Part shown: positions 6,809-15,173 of the stretch, one piece after another
Layout of the letters: every line of letters starts with the position of its first letter
Position numbering within the stretch: the first letter of the stretch is position 1
Source of the DNA: CAZDML01 sp964506645
Lineage (GTDB): Bacteria; Elusimicrobiota; Elusimicrobia; 2-01-FULL-59-12
Assembly (NCBI GenBank): GCA_964506645.1
Contig: CAZDML010000029.1
Span: forward strand, 1 to 18,724
Length of the DNA: 18,724 nucleotides
Reading direction: 5' to 3'
The notes under the pieces: model-generated
Database searches by the model: none
Told to the model about the DNA's origin: nothing
Seen by the model: only the letters and a program-made list of their open reading frames with translations
Position numbers and translations under genes: made by a program

Positions 6809-7315
6809 ATGAGTATTCTGGCGAACATCGTTTTTGGCATTCTGGCCCTGGGCGTCATTGGCACGGCCGTGGCCGTGGTTGCGCTTAAAAACATGTTCCA
6901 CAGCGCATTGGCGCTGGTGGCAACGCTTTCGCTGATCGCGGGATTCTTCGCGCTGATGAGCGCTGACTTTTTAGCAGCGAGCCAGATTCTGGTGTATGTT
7001 GGCGGCATCATGATTATCATGCTTTTCGTGATTATGTTTTCGCAGCAGCCGCTCGATGCGTTACAACGCCAGGTGAACGACCAGTGGCTCCCGGGACTCC
7101 TGCTTTCACTGGTGGTCGGTGCGGCGCTGGTGCGCAGTTTGTCCAAATTTACTTCCGAGCACCACGGCTTTACGGAGTTGAAGCCGACCACGGTTTCCAT
7201 TGGAAGGCTTTTGCTGGGCGAGATGGTGTTGCCCTTTGAAGTCATCTCGCTGGTCCTTCTGGCGGCCCTTGTAGGGGCGGTGCTCTTCGGGCAGAAATCG
7301 GAGAATTCGAAATGA
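6809..7315 (+). CDS. nuoJ: NADH-quinone oxidoreductase subunit J
   Basis: Membrane subunit of 168 residues with about five transmembrane helices. The conserved third-helix stretch QILVYVGGIMIIMLFVIM (59-76), known for its pi-bulge and conformational role in coupling, is clear. It overlaps nuoK by 4 bases (ATGA), typical of translational coupling. Length is close to other bacterial NuoJ proteins. Confidence 0.95.
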   Translation: MSILANIVFGILALGVIGTAVAVVALKNMFHSALALVATLSLIAGFFALMSADFLAASQILVYVGGIMIIMLFVIMFSQQPLDALQRQVNDQWLPGLLLSLVVGAALVRSLSKFTSEHHGFTELKPTTVSIGRLLLGEMVLPFEVISLVLLAALVGAVLFGQKSENSK

Positions 7316-7617
7316 CCCTTTCTCATACGCTCATTTTATCGGCCATTCTTTTCAGCTTGGGAATCTACGGTGTTCTGACGCGCCGTAATATTCTTGGCAT
7401 TCTGATGTCTATTGAGCTCATGTTTAATGCGGCCAATATTAACCTCGTGGCTTTCAATCATTACCTTCACCCCGGAAATGTCTGGGGACAGGGCTTTGCC
7501 ATTTTTGTCATTACCCTGGCGGCGGCGGAAGCCGTGGTCGGGCTGTCGTTGGTTCTGGCGATTTATCGAAATATTAAGAGCGTCTATACGGAAAACTTAA
7601 ACCTCCTCCATGGCTGA
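7312..7617 (+). CDS. nuoK: NADH-quinone oxidoreductase subunit K
   Basis: MrpC-like membrane subunit of 101 residues with three helices. The two buried glutamates needed for proton transfer are present: E35 in LMSIELMFNAANINLV and E73 in AAAEAVVGLSL. It starts in an ATGA overlap with nuoJ and overlaps nuoL by 8 bases. Confidence 0.96.
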   Translation: MTLSHTLILSAILFSLGIYGVLTRRNILGILMSIELMFNAANINLVAFNHYLHPGNVWGQGFAIFVITLAAAEAVVGLSLVLAIYRNIKSVYTENLNLLHG

Positions 7618-9538
7618 GCACGCATATCTTATCCCGCTGCTTCCTCTGTTCAGCGGTCTCATTATTTTCTTCTTCGGGAAATGGCTTCCGAAAAAGGGCG
7701 CCCCGCTAGGCATCCTGGCGATTGGCACCTGTTTCCTGATGTCGATTGATCTTTTTTTGATGTTGGAAGATGGGTCGCTTAAGATTCCTTTTGAAATGAG
7801 CTGGACGTGGTTCTCGGCAGGCATTTTCCCATTTGAATGGGGTGTGCTGCTCGATGGGCCGTCTGTGATTATGCTTCTGGTGGTGACGACCGTCAGTCTC
7901 CTCGTTCAGATTTATTCGCTGGGGTATATGCATGATGCACCGCGCTTTAAGCGGTTCTATGCGTATCTCTCGGTGTTTACCGCCGCGATGCTGGCGCTGG
8001 TGCTAGCGAACAATTACCTGCAGTTCTTCATCGGCTGGGAAGTGATGGGTGCCTGTTCCTATCTTCTCATTAGTTTTGAATTTGAGCGTGAATCAGCAGC
8101 AGCCGCTGGGAATAAAGCATTTTTAACAACGAAGCTCGGCGATCTCGGCCTTTATGCCGGTCTACTTTCGATTTTTCTGGTGGTTGGCAGTCTCAACTTT
8201 GGCCAGATTCAGAATCACTTGGCGGACGGTAGCGTCAGTCCCAACTGGTGCTTGTTGATTTCGCTCTTGCTCTTTGCCGGTGCGGTGGGGAAATCCGCAC
8301 AGTTCCCGCTGCATATCTGGCTCCCTGACGCGATGGAGGGCCCGACACCAGTCTCGGCTCTCATCCATGCGGCGACTATGGTGGCCGCTGGTATTTATTT
8401 GGAAGGCCGAACCTATGGCTTCATAATCCGAGCGCCTATGGCGCTGACCACGATTGCCTGGGTGGGTGGTTTCACGGCATTTTTTGCGGCGACAATTGCG
8501 CTTGTCTCCGACGACATTAAGAAAGTGCTTGCCTATTCAACTATTTCTCAGCTGGGGTACATGATCATGGCGATGGGCGTTCTGGGCTACTCCGCCAGCT
8601 TGTTCCATCTGACCACGCATGCGGCTTTTAAAGCCCTACTCTTCTTGGGTGCAGGCTCAGTGATTCACGCTGTCCATACCAACGATATGTGGAAGATGGG
8701 CAGCCTTTCCAAGCAGATGATGGCAACGACACTGACTTTCTTTGTGGGGTCGCTGGCGTTGGCCGGTGTGCCACCGTTTGCCGGTTTTTACTCTAAGGAT
8801 TTGATTCTGTCTGCCGTTTATGAGGCGCATCACCCAGTGCTCTTTGGGGTCGCGCTTTGTGCTGCTTTTATGACTGCGTTTTATATGACACGTGCTTGTG
8901 CTCTGACTTTCTTGGGGGAGCCGCGCGATAAAGAACGTTTTGTGCATGCCCATGAGTCGGAATGGAGTATGACAATCCCATTGATGGTCTTGGCATTTCT
9001 TGCCACATTGATCGGAATTCTGATGCATCTGGGGCATGTGACGGAGCACCTGTTGGAGTACCCCTCGCTTCCGGCGATTCATGAGCCGTTGTGGATCATT
9101 GGTGCCGCCACAGGGTCGGCCCTCTTGGGAATTGCTCTTGGTTGGTATCTTTATGTGAGCCAATTTGGTGTGACTGAAAAGCTCGCCGTCAGTTTTGCGC
9201 CGGTGTATAACTTTCTCAAGAATAAGTGGTATATCGATGAACTTTACGGCATTCTCTTTATTCGCCCGACACAGAAGCTGGCGGAGAAAATTGCCTGGTT
9301 CGACTATAACGTTGTGGACCAATTTTTTATCGATGGCTTTGGCTGGGTCACGAAGTGGTTGTCCATCGGCAATAGCTGGGTAGATGACAAGGCCGTGGAT
9401 GGCGCCGTTGATGGGACTGGTTTTGTTGTGAATGCCTTTGGCGCGGCGGCTCGAAAGATTCAAACGGGTTTCGTGCAGAATTATTTGTTCGTGATCACGG
9501 TCGGCTTCATGATCTTGGTCTTCTGGAAAATCTTTTAA
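7610..9538 (+). CDS. nuoL: NADH-quinone oxidoreductase subunit L
   Basis: Distal antiporter-like proton-pumping subunit (642 residues, many transmembrane helices and a C-terminal lateral-helix region). Key charged residues occur where expected: E144 in GWEVMGACSYLL, D178 in KLGDLGLYAG, K228 in AVGKSAQFPLHIWLPDAMEG and H253 in LIHAATMVAAGIYL. These numbers nearly equal those of E. coli NuoL. The start overlaps the end of nuoK by 8 bases; the gap to nuoM is 24 bases. Nothing suggests a sodium antiporter rather than complex I, given the surrounding nuo genes. Confidence 0.97.
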   Translation: MAEHAYLIPLLPLFSGLIIFFFGKWLPKKGAPLGILAIGTCFLMSIDLFLMLEDGSLKIPFEMSWTWFSAGIFPFEWGVLLDGPSVIMLLVVTTVSLLVQIYSLGYMHDAPRFKRFYAYLSVFTAAMLALVLANNYLQFFIGWEVMGACSYLLISFEFERESAAAAGNKAFLTTKLGDLGLYAGLLSIFLVVGSLNFGQIQNHLADGSVSPNWCLLISLLLFAGAVGKSAQFPLHIWLPDAMEGPTPVSALIHAATMVAAGIYLEGRTYGFIIRAPMALTTIAWVGGFTAFFAATIALVSDDIKKVLAYSTISQLGYMIMAMGVLGYSASLFHLTTHAAFKALLFLGAGSVIHAVHTNDMWKMGSLSKQMMATTLTFFVGSLALAGVPPFAGFYSKDLILSAVYEAHHPVLFGVALCAAFMTAFYMTRACALTFLGEPRDKERFVHAHESEWSMTIPLMVLAFLATLIGILMHLGHVTEHLLEYPSLPAIHEPLWIIGAATGSALLGIALGWYLYVSQFGVTEKLAVSFAPVYNFLKNKWYIDELYGILFIRPTQKLAEKIAWFDYNVVDQFFIDGFGWVTKWLSIGNSWVDDKAVDGAVDGTGFVVNAFGAAARKIQTGFVQNYLFVITVGFMILVFWKIF

Positions 9539-9562
9539 GGGAACACGTCCTAGGAGGACATT

Positions 9563-11029
9563 ATGCAGGTGCTTTCAATCATCACATTTATTCCACTCAT
9601 TACCGCGGCGCTGATTCTGTTTGTGCCGAAAGGAAATAACAAGGCGGTCCGACTTCTGTCTGCCGTTGGCGCTGGAGCAGCGTTTATCGCTTCACTCTGG
9701 CTCTGGTCACACTTTAATGGGGGGACGGCCGACTTCCAGTTTGTTGAAAAGGTGGCATGGATCCCGGCCTTTAATATCCACTATTTCATGGGAGTCGATG
9801 GGATATCGCTGCCGATGATTGTTTTGACCACATTCCTTTCGCTTCTCGCCATAATCGTGTCTTTCCATATCGAAGAGCGTGTGAAAGAATACTTCTTCTT
9901 CTTCCTGATGCTGGAAACGGCGATGTTGGGCGTGTTCTTAGCGCTCGATCTCTTCCTCTTCTATGTGTTCTGGGAGCTGACACTGGTGCCGATGTATTTC
10001 CTTATCGGAATCTGGGGCGGTCCAAAGAAAGAATATGCGGCCATCAAATTCTTCCTCTTTACTCTGTTCGGCAGCGTGTTCATGCTCTTGAGCATTCTGG
10101 CGCTCTACTTCCAATCTCAGCCACATACCTTTGACTTTACAGAACTCTTGGCTCAAAACGCGACTTTCAGTCCACGCTTTCAGCTCTTCTGTTTTATCGG
10201 GCTCTATATTGGCATGGCGATTAAAGTTCCGGCCTTCCCGTTCCATACGTGGCTGCCGCTGGCGCACGTGGAAGCACCCACCGCGGTGTCCGTCATTCTG
10301 GCCGGTGTTCTACTGAAAATGGGCGTGTATGGTTTGATGCGCTTCCCTTTCCCGCTTTTGCCGGTGGCGACGCATCAGCTGATCGGTTATGTGGCGATCA
10401 TTGCCATGATCAATATTGTTTACGGAGCACTCTGCTCTTTGGCGCAGACTGACATTAAACGCATGATTGCGTATTCCTCGGTGAACCACATGGGCTATGC
10501 TCTCCTTGGACTGGCCTCCTTGTCGACCATTGGTTTTAACGGGGCTGTCCTACAGATGGTCAACCACGGCATCATCACAGGCGCACTCTTCATGCTCGTT
10601 GGCGTCATCTACGACCGCGCTCATACCCGTGACGTCAACGCCTTTGGCGGTTTAGGTGCGAAGCTGCCGGTGTATACAGGTTTTATGACCGTGGCGTGTT
10701 TCGCGTCGCTCGGCCTGCCGCTCTTAGCCGGGTTTGTCAGCGAATTCCTCTGCTTCCTGGGCGGTTTCCAGGTGTATCCGATTCTGACCACGGTGTCGCT
10801 GATCGGTGTACTTGTCACCGCCGCGTTCTTCCTGATCATGATTAAGAAAGTGTTCCTCGGTCCTTTCAACACGAAATGGGAAAAACTTACCGATATGGAC
10901 GGCCGCGAACTGCTGGCAACCACGCCGCTGCTCGTGCTGATGTTCGTCTTCGGGTTGTTCCCGGCGATTTTGATGAACCCGGTGAATGCGAGCATTACAC
11001 ATCTGGTCGATCTCTTAAAGCTTCCATAA
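9563..11029 (+). CDS. nuoM: NADH-quinone oxidoreductase subunit M
   Basis: Second antiporter-like subunit, 488 residues. Seen are MGVDGISLPMIVLTTFLS (76-93), E138 in FWELTLVPMYFLIGIWGG (the helix-5 glutamate), K221 in AIKVPAFPFHTWLP, the HVEAPTAVSVILAGVLLKMG stretch with K252, and YSSVNHMGYALLG. It has the best ribosome-binding site of the operon, AGGAGG about 6 bases before ATG 9563, in the only sizeable gap between nuo genes. It ends one base before nuoN. Confidence 0.97.
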   Translation: MQVLSIITFIPLITAALILFVPKGNNKAVRLLSAVGAGAAFIASLWLWSHFNGGTADFQFVEKVAWIPAFNIHYFMGVDGISLPMIVLTTFLSLLAIIVSFHIEERVKEYFFFFLMLETAMLGVFLALDLFLFYVFWELTLVPMYFLIGIWGGPKKEYAAIKFFLFTLFGSVFMLLSILALYFQSQPHTFDFTELLAQNATFSPRFQLFCFIGLYIGMAIKVPAFPFHTWLPLAHVEAPTAVSVILAGVLLKMGVYGLMRFPFPLLPVATHQLIGYVAIIAMINIVYGALCSLAQTDIKRMIAYSSVNHMGYALLGLASLSTIGFNGAVLQMVNHGIITGALFMLVGVIYDRAHTRDVNAFGGLGAKLPVYTGFMTVACFASLGLPLLAGFVSEFLCFLGGFQVYPILTTVSLIGVLVTAAFFLIMIKKVFLGPFNTKWEKLTDMDGRELLATTPLLVLMFVFGLFPAILMNPVNASITHLVDLLKLP

Positions 11030-11030
11030 C

Positions 11031-12470
11031 ATGAATGCCCTTCGACTTCTTGGTCCTTCGACCTGCTTAAGCGTTTTCGCTTTCATTCTCCTTGGCTTGG
11101 ATGCCGTAGCCAAGGGCGTGAATGACCGAACTCGTCAGATTGGCTCGAGCCTCACACTCCTCGGATTGGCGATTGCTGCGATCCTCTTGAAAGCAACCCC
11201 TGTTGTTCCTGTGATGTATGCACGCAACATGCTGGTCTGGGATGGACTGGCCTATTTCTTTTCCTGGATTACATTGCTCACTGTTCTTGTCGTTGTGTTA
11301 TTAAGCCAGTCCTATAAGCCATTTAGCCATATCCGCATGAACGCCTACTGGGCGCTCATGCTTTTGTCAGCCATCGGACTGATCATGCTTGTGTCGGCCA
11401 ACGACTTCTTGATGATTTTCTTGTCGATTGAACTCTTTGGAATCCCGTCGTTTATAATTGTAGGTTATCTGCGTAGCAACCAGCGTTACCACGAAACCGC
11501 CCTTAAGTTTTTATTGATAGGCGCCATCTCTTCAGCCATGCTGGCTTACGGCATTTCGCTCGTCTACGGTATTACAGGAACGACCTCGCTCTCCCAGCTT
11601 AAAGACGCGCTTCCGGCGCTCCAGGCGGCAGGCCCGTTGGCATTGCTCGCTCTCATATTCATTCTGGTTAGTTTCGGCTTTAAGATCGGGCTTGTGCCAT
11701 TTCATATGTGGGTACCAGACGTCTTTGAAGGCGCTCCGGCTCCGATTGCTGCTTTTATCTCCGTCGCCCCCAAAGTTGCGGGTGCGGCGATGGCGCTGCG
11801 CGTGTTGGGGATTGCAGTTCCCAGCGGTGATCTCGGCTTTTTATCTGTCTTGGCGGTAATTGCTATTCTGACTATGACGGTGGCCAATGCCATTGCTTTG
11901 CAGCAGACCAATGCCATTCGCCTCCTGGCGTATTCATCGATCGCGCACATGGGGTATATCCTGCTGGGTATCATTGGTGGGGGAGATATGGGTGTGACGG
12001 GCGTGTACACCTACGGCTGGGCCTACCTTTTCATGAACCTTGGTGCCTTCGCGATTGTGATTGCGATGTCGAATGCCGTTGGATCGACACAGATCGCTGC
12101 ATTTTCCGGTCTTGGACGTCGCGCGCCGGCGCTTGCGGCGCTTTTAACACTTTTTCTCTTAAGTTTGGCGGGATTGCCACCCACCGTTGGGTTTATCGCA
12201 AAATACTATGTACTCTCCGCGGCCTATCAGTCGGGCTGGATCTGGCTGACGCTGATCGGTGCGGCAAACAGTGTCATTGCGGTCGCTTATTATTTCCGTA
12301 TTCTGCATGCGATGTATTTTCAGGAGGCCACGTCGACTCAGCCGATCGATCTACGTATGACGGATCGTCTGACTTTAGCTGCAACCTCTTTTGTGACGCT
12401 CTTCCTCGGGCTCTTCCCGGGGCCGTTCTTGACCGCACTGCAAACGCTTTCCATCTGGCCTAAATCATGA
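11031..12470 (+). CDS. nuoN: NADH-quinone oxidoreductase subunit N
   Basis: Third antiporter-like subunit, 479 residues. Helix-5 glutamate E134 (FLSIELFGIPSFIIVGY) and K218 (FGFKIGLVPFHMWVPDVFEG) match the proton-channel residues of E. coli NuoN almost in number. APTPV-like APAPIAAFISVAPK and YSSIAHMGYILLG follow. The stop TGA sits inside an ATGA overlap with the polyprenyl synthase gene, so that gene belongs to the same transcript. Confidence 0.97.
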   Translation: MNALRLLGPSTCLSVFAFILLGLDAVAKGVNDRTRQIGSSLTLLGLAIAAILLKATPVVPVMYARNMLVWDGLAYFFSWITLLTVLVVVLLSQSYKPFSHIRMNAYWALMLLSAIGLIMLVSANDFLMIFLSIELFGIPSFIIVGYLRSNQRYHETALKFLLIGAISSAMLAYGISLVYGITGTTSLSQLKDALPALQAAGPLALLALIFILVSFGFKIGLVPFHMWVPDVFEGAPAPIAAFISVAPKVAGAAMALRVLGIAVPSGDLGFLSVLAVIAILTMTVANAIALQQTNAIRLLAYSSIAHMGYILLGIIGGGDMGVTGVYTYGWAYLFMNLGAFAIVIAMSNAVGSTQIAAFSGLGRRAPALAALLTLFLLSLAGLPPTVGFIAKYYVLSAAYQSGWIWLTLIGAANSVIAVAYYFRILHAMYFQEATSTQPIDLRMTDRLTLAATSFVTLFLGLFPGPFLTALQTLSIWPKS

Positions 12471-13470
12471 GTGTAACGCCTTCCGTTAACCGTGCAAAAG
12501 AGGAAAGTCGCTTAGAAGATCTCTATCAGGTCATCTTTCCTTATTTGTTACAAACCGAGAGAGCCTTGCAGGATGTGGCCACGCGCGGCAAGGGATTGAT
12601 TCCAGAAATCGTCAGTTATGTCGTGCAGGCAGGGGGTAAACGTCTTCGTCCAGCCATGGTTGTGCTTAGTACGCAGCTAGGCGGTGCCCAGACCGATGAT
12701 GCCATTACCGTTGGAGCTGCTTCCGAACTCATCCATTTGGCCACGTTGGTTCACGATGATATTGTGGACCGTGCGGTTCTTCGGCATCAGAAACCGACGG
12801 CAGCGGTTGAGTTTGGCGATGACGTTGCCATTCTTCTGGGCGATTATTTATATGTGGAGGCATTTTCACTCTTAGCCGGGATCAACGACCCAGTCTTGGT
12901 CGACCTTTACGCACGATCAACGCGAACGATGTGTCAGGGGGAAATCAATCAGGTGAAGTGCCGCTTTTCTCTTGAGCTTACCCTCTCGGAATACCTTTCA
13001 TTTATCGATAACAAGACTGCGACGCTGATGGGGACGTGCATGCGTGCGGGGGCGCGTTTGTCGCGCCTCTCGAGCGATCAGGCGACAGCACTCGGCCATT
13101 ACGGTTGGAACTTGGGAATGGCGTTTCAGATTATCGATGACACACTTGATTTAATTGGCGACGAAGAGGTGACTGGAAAAACCCTGCGCACCGATCTGGC
13201 CAATGGGAAGCTCACATATCCGCTGATTTATCTTCGCGATAAGCTTTCTCCGACGGAAAAAGAGACGTTTATGTCCTATTTGCGTGATCCGTCGGATACA
13301 AATGTGCCAAAACTGATTGCCTGGCTCAAAGACTCAGGCGCGATCCGTGAAGGGTTGCGTCAAGCGGCTAACTTCGCCTCCCAGGCGAAATCCGCGCTTC
13401 AGCAATTCCCGGATTCCACGCCGCGTGCCACGTTAAGNNNNNNNNNNACATCGTCACCCGTACCCGCTAA
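12467..13470 (+). CDS. Long-chain polyprenyl diphosphate synthase, interrupted by assembly gap
   Basis: A trans-isoprenyl diphosphate synthase (IspB/HepS/SdsA family) that condenses isopentenyl diphosphate units into the tail of the respiratory quinone. Motifs: GGKRLRP (56-62), first Asp-rich motif HDDIVD (96-101), second Asp-rich motif DDTLD (224-228), and K/T residues in DNKTATL. Chain length cannot be set from sequence. Coding is clear to about residue 323, then a run of 10 N begins at 13438. After the gap, frame +1 reads (N)AC-ATC-GTC-ACC-CGT-ACC-CGC-TAA, i.e. IVTRTR then stop at 13468-13470, a typical C-terminus of this family (…ADYIVTRTR). The two parts fit one frame only if the true gap is 3k+2 bases, so 10 N is a placeholder. 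Reading straight through the Ns gives an artefactual tail. ATGA overlap with nuoN. Confidence 0.88.
13438..13447. other. Assembly gap (10 N)
   Basis: Ten N bases inside the 3' end of the polyprenyl synthase gene. Reading frame on both sides requires a gap of length 3k+2 rather than 10, and a family-typical C-terminus suggests roughly 11-17 missing bases. The gap lies 31 bases before an intergenic palindromic repeat that may have stopped the assembler. Confidence 0.95.
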
Positions 13471-13477
13471 CATAGTT

Positions 13478-13537
13478 CTCCTGTGCTCCGGTTCTCCGGT
13501 GCACCCGTAACTACAGGAGCACGGGATCACAGGAACA
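13478..13537. repeat. Intergenic palindrome built from 8-bp modules
   Basis: Left arm 13479-13500 and right arm 13513-13534 are inverted copies pairing at 18 of 22 positions around a 12-base loop. Within each arm an 8-bp unit recurs in register: CTCCTGTG, CTCCGGTT, CTCCGGTG, CACCCGTA on the + strand from 13478, and on the - strand CTCCTGTA, ATCCCGTG, TTCCTGTG (consensus near CTCCNGTG). It lies between the polyprenyl synthase stop and tatC. There is no T-run after it, so it is not a standard intrinsic terminator. It looks like a REP-like or degenerate short tandem element; it could also act as an RNA hairpin protecting the upstream mRNA. Confidence 0.7.
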
Positions 13538-13548
13538 CAATCTTTCTT

Positions 13549-14235
13549 ATGAATCTCTGGGACCACTTAGGCGAACTCCGCCGCCGTTTACTCGTTTGTG
13601 TCTACGTGCTCTTAGTGGGGCTCGTGGCAGGCTTTTTTTGCGTGGAGCCGATTACACAATGGCTGGCGGCTCCAGTGGGGAAGCTGGTGTTTGTTCATCC
13701 TACGGAAGCTTTTGCCGCGCAGATTAAAATTGCCGCAGGTGTATCGTTTCTCATAGGCCTTCCGGTGTTTCTTTATCAAGCCTGGGCGTTTATCGCCACG
13801 GGACTCAACCTGAAAGAAAAGCGCTATGTTTTATGGGTAATTCCAGGGTCCTACGCTCTGTTTATGGTTGGAGCAGCATTTTCTACGTTCTGGGTATTTC
13901 CGCGAGCTGTGCATTTTCTGCTGACGCTCAAGACGAGTTCCTTGGAGCCGATGATGTCGGTGGAAGCATATCTCGACTTTTTTTTATTGTTAGCGCTGGC
14001 TTTCGGAGTCCTTTTTCAACTGCCTTTAGCTTTTCATTTCCTTGCAAAACTGGGCATCTTAAAACACGAGTTTCTCTCTAAAAATAGACGTATTTCGTAT
14101 CTCGTCATCTTTGTCCTGGCTACACTCTTTAACCCTGTGCCTGAGGTTCTAACCCAGTTGGTCCTGGCCGGAGCTGCTATAGCCCTTTTCGAAACGTCCA
14201 TCTTTTTGATAAGATTTGAGAGTCGTAAGCAATAA
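13549..14235 (+). CDS. tatC: Twin-arginine translocase subunit TatC
   Basis: Polytopic receptor subunit of the Tat system (228 residues, six predicted helices), which exports folded proteins with RR signal peptides. Seen are HLGELRRR (6-13, with the signal-peptide-binding Glu9), the FVHPTEAF loop (48-55), AFGVLFQLP (151-159) and FNPVPEVLTQ (194-203). Gln157 stands where E. coli has Glu170, a Glu/Gln position in the family. I chose ATG 13549 rather than an upstream in-frame start at 13483, because the extra residues come from the palindromic repeat and the protein should begin with the short amphipathic segment before HLxELR. tatA/tatB are not in the window. A terminator follows immediately. 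Confidence 0.94.
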   Translation: MNLWDHLGELRRRLLVCVYVLLVGLVAGFFCVEPITQWLAAPVGKLVFVHPTEAFAAQIKIAAGVSFLIGLPVFLYQAWAFIATGLNLKEKRYVLWVIPGSYALFMVGAAFSTFWVFPRAVHFLLTLKTSSLEPMMSVEAYLDFFLLLALAFGVLFQLPLAFHFLAKLGILKHEFLSKNRRISYLVIFVLATLFNPVPEVLTQLVLAGAAIALFETSIFLIRFESRKQ

Positions 14236-14238
14236 ACA

Positions 14239-14279
14239 TCCCGCTCAAGACGCTTCTTGAGCAGGATATTTTCTTGTTT
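14239..14279 (+). terminator. Intrinsic terminator after tatC
   Basis: A perfect 8-bp stem GCTCAAGA (14243-14250) / TCTTGAGC (14255-14262) with the loop CGCT, extended by three outer pairs after one mismatch, is followed by a T-rich tract (TATTTTCTTGTTT). It closes the transcription unit that ends with tatC. Confidence 0.8.
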
Positions 14280-14305
14280 AAATCTAGAAGGGCTTCTGCT
14301 ATAAT
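14277..14305 (+). promoter_or_regulatory. Extended -10 promoter for rpsB-tsf
   Basis: TATAAT at 14300-14305 is preceded by TG one base upstream (TGCTATAAT, an extended -10). After a 17-bp spacer it has TTTAAA at 14277-14282 (4 of 6 to TTGACA). It stands right after the tatC terminator and about 55 bases before rpsB, leaving a leader of about 50 bases with an AAAGGA ribosome-binding site (near 14344-14349). Confidence 0.7.
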
Positions 14306-14361
14306 ACGTACTCTTCTGATTCAAAATTAGAGATATTTTAAAAAAGGAAACCACTCGTTAA

Positions 14362-15162
14362 ATGGCCACTATTTCTATGAAAGCATTGCTCGAAGCTGGC
14401 GTACATTTCGGGCATCAAACACGCCGCTGGAATCCCAAGATGTCGAAATATATTTTTGGATCCCGCAGCAACATCCACATTATTGACCTTCAGAAAACCG
14501 CAAAAGAACTTAAAAAGGCATACAAATTTATCCGTGAGACAGCCGCCCAGGGGGGAAGTGTCCTCTTTGTCGGTACCAAGAAGCAAGCCCAGGAAGCTAT
14601 CGGCACCGAAGCGAAACGCTGTGGTGCTTTTTTTGTGAATGAGCGATGGTTGGGCGGAACTCTTACCAATTACGAAACAATTAAGCGTTCGATCGCGCGT
14701 CTGAATGAACTCGATAAGATGAAGTCGGATGGTCTTTTCCGTGTCATGTCGAAGAAAGAAGTGTCGCGTCTGGAAAAAGAGCGTGCCCGAATGATGAAGA
14801 CGCTCGATGGATTTAAAGGAATGGGCGATCTTCCGAGCTGTCTCTTTGTGATCGATCCGGTGCAGGAAAATACGGCCGTTCTTGAAGCGCGCCGCATGGA
14901 AATCCCGGTCGTCGCTGTATGTGACACGAACTGTGATCCGGACCTCATTGATTACCCGGTTCCGGGCAACGATGATGCGATCCGTTCCGTAAAACTGTTT
15001 TGTACCCTGATGGCCGATGCGATTCTGGAAGGAAAAGCAGAAGCCGAGAAAGCTGCAACCCCGAATGCGGGCGATGCAGGTGCCGCTGAACAAGCGGCCA
15101 CGGACGCACCGATTTCTCTTTCCGAGTCGCCCGTCTCCGAACCTATCACTCCGTCTCACTAA
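14362..15162 (+). CDS. rpsB: 30S ribosomal protein S2
   Basis: Ribosomal protein S2 (266 residues) of the small-subunit body-head junction, needed for S1 docking in bacteria that use S1. It begins MATISMKALLEAGVHFGHQT and continues RRWNPKMSKYIFG, with VGTKKQAQEAI, FVNERWLGGTLTN and IPVVAVCDTNCDPDLIDYPV, all canonical. The core ends near residue 226; the rest is a low-complexity tail rich in Ala, Glu, Ser and Pro. First gene of a new transcription unit, with tsf 11 bases downstream, the usual arrangement. The leader is short; no obvious S2 autoregulatory structure is recognised. Confidence 0.98.
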   Translation: MATISMKALLEAGVHFGHQTRRWNPKMSKYIFGSRSNIHIIDLQKTAKELKKAYKFIRETAAQGGSVLFVGTKKQAQEAIGTEAKRCGAFFVNERWLGGTLTNYETIKRSIARLNELDKMKSDGLFRVMSKKEVSRLEKERARMMKTLDGFKGMGDLPSCLFVIDPVQENTAVLEARRMEIPVVAVCDTNCDPDLIDYPVPGNDDAIRSVKLFCTLMADAILEGKAEAEKAATPNAGDAGAAEQAATDAPISLSESPVSEPITPSH

Positions 15163-15173
15163 GGTAAACTCCC

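Noticed and set aside
8657..9463. Long - strand open frame (268 codons) opposite nuoL
   Set aside because: Antisense shadow of a conserved membrane protein; composition is His/Lys/Gln-rich as expected from reading hydrophobic codons in reverse.
13478..13537. Palindrome as an intrinsic terminator or CRISPR-like repeat
   Set aside because: No T-run follows the stem and there are no regularly spaced identical repeats with spacers; the units are adjacent 8-mers.
13483..13548. Upstream extension of tatC
   Set aside because: It would translate the palindromic repeat; ATG 13549 gives the canonical TatC N-terminus.
14338..15159. Long open frame (273 codons) on the - strand opposite rpsB
   Set aside because: It is the shadow of a strongly coding, conserved S2 gene; the product has no recognisable motif and no ribosome-binding site.
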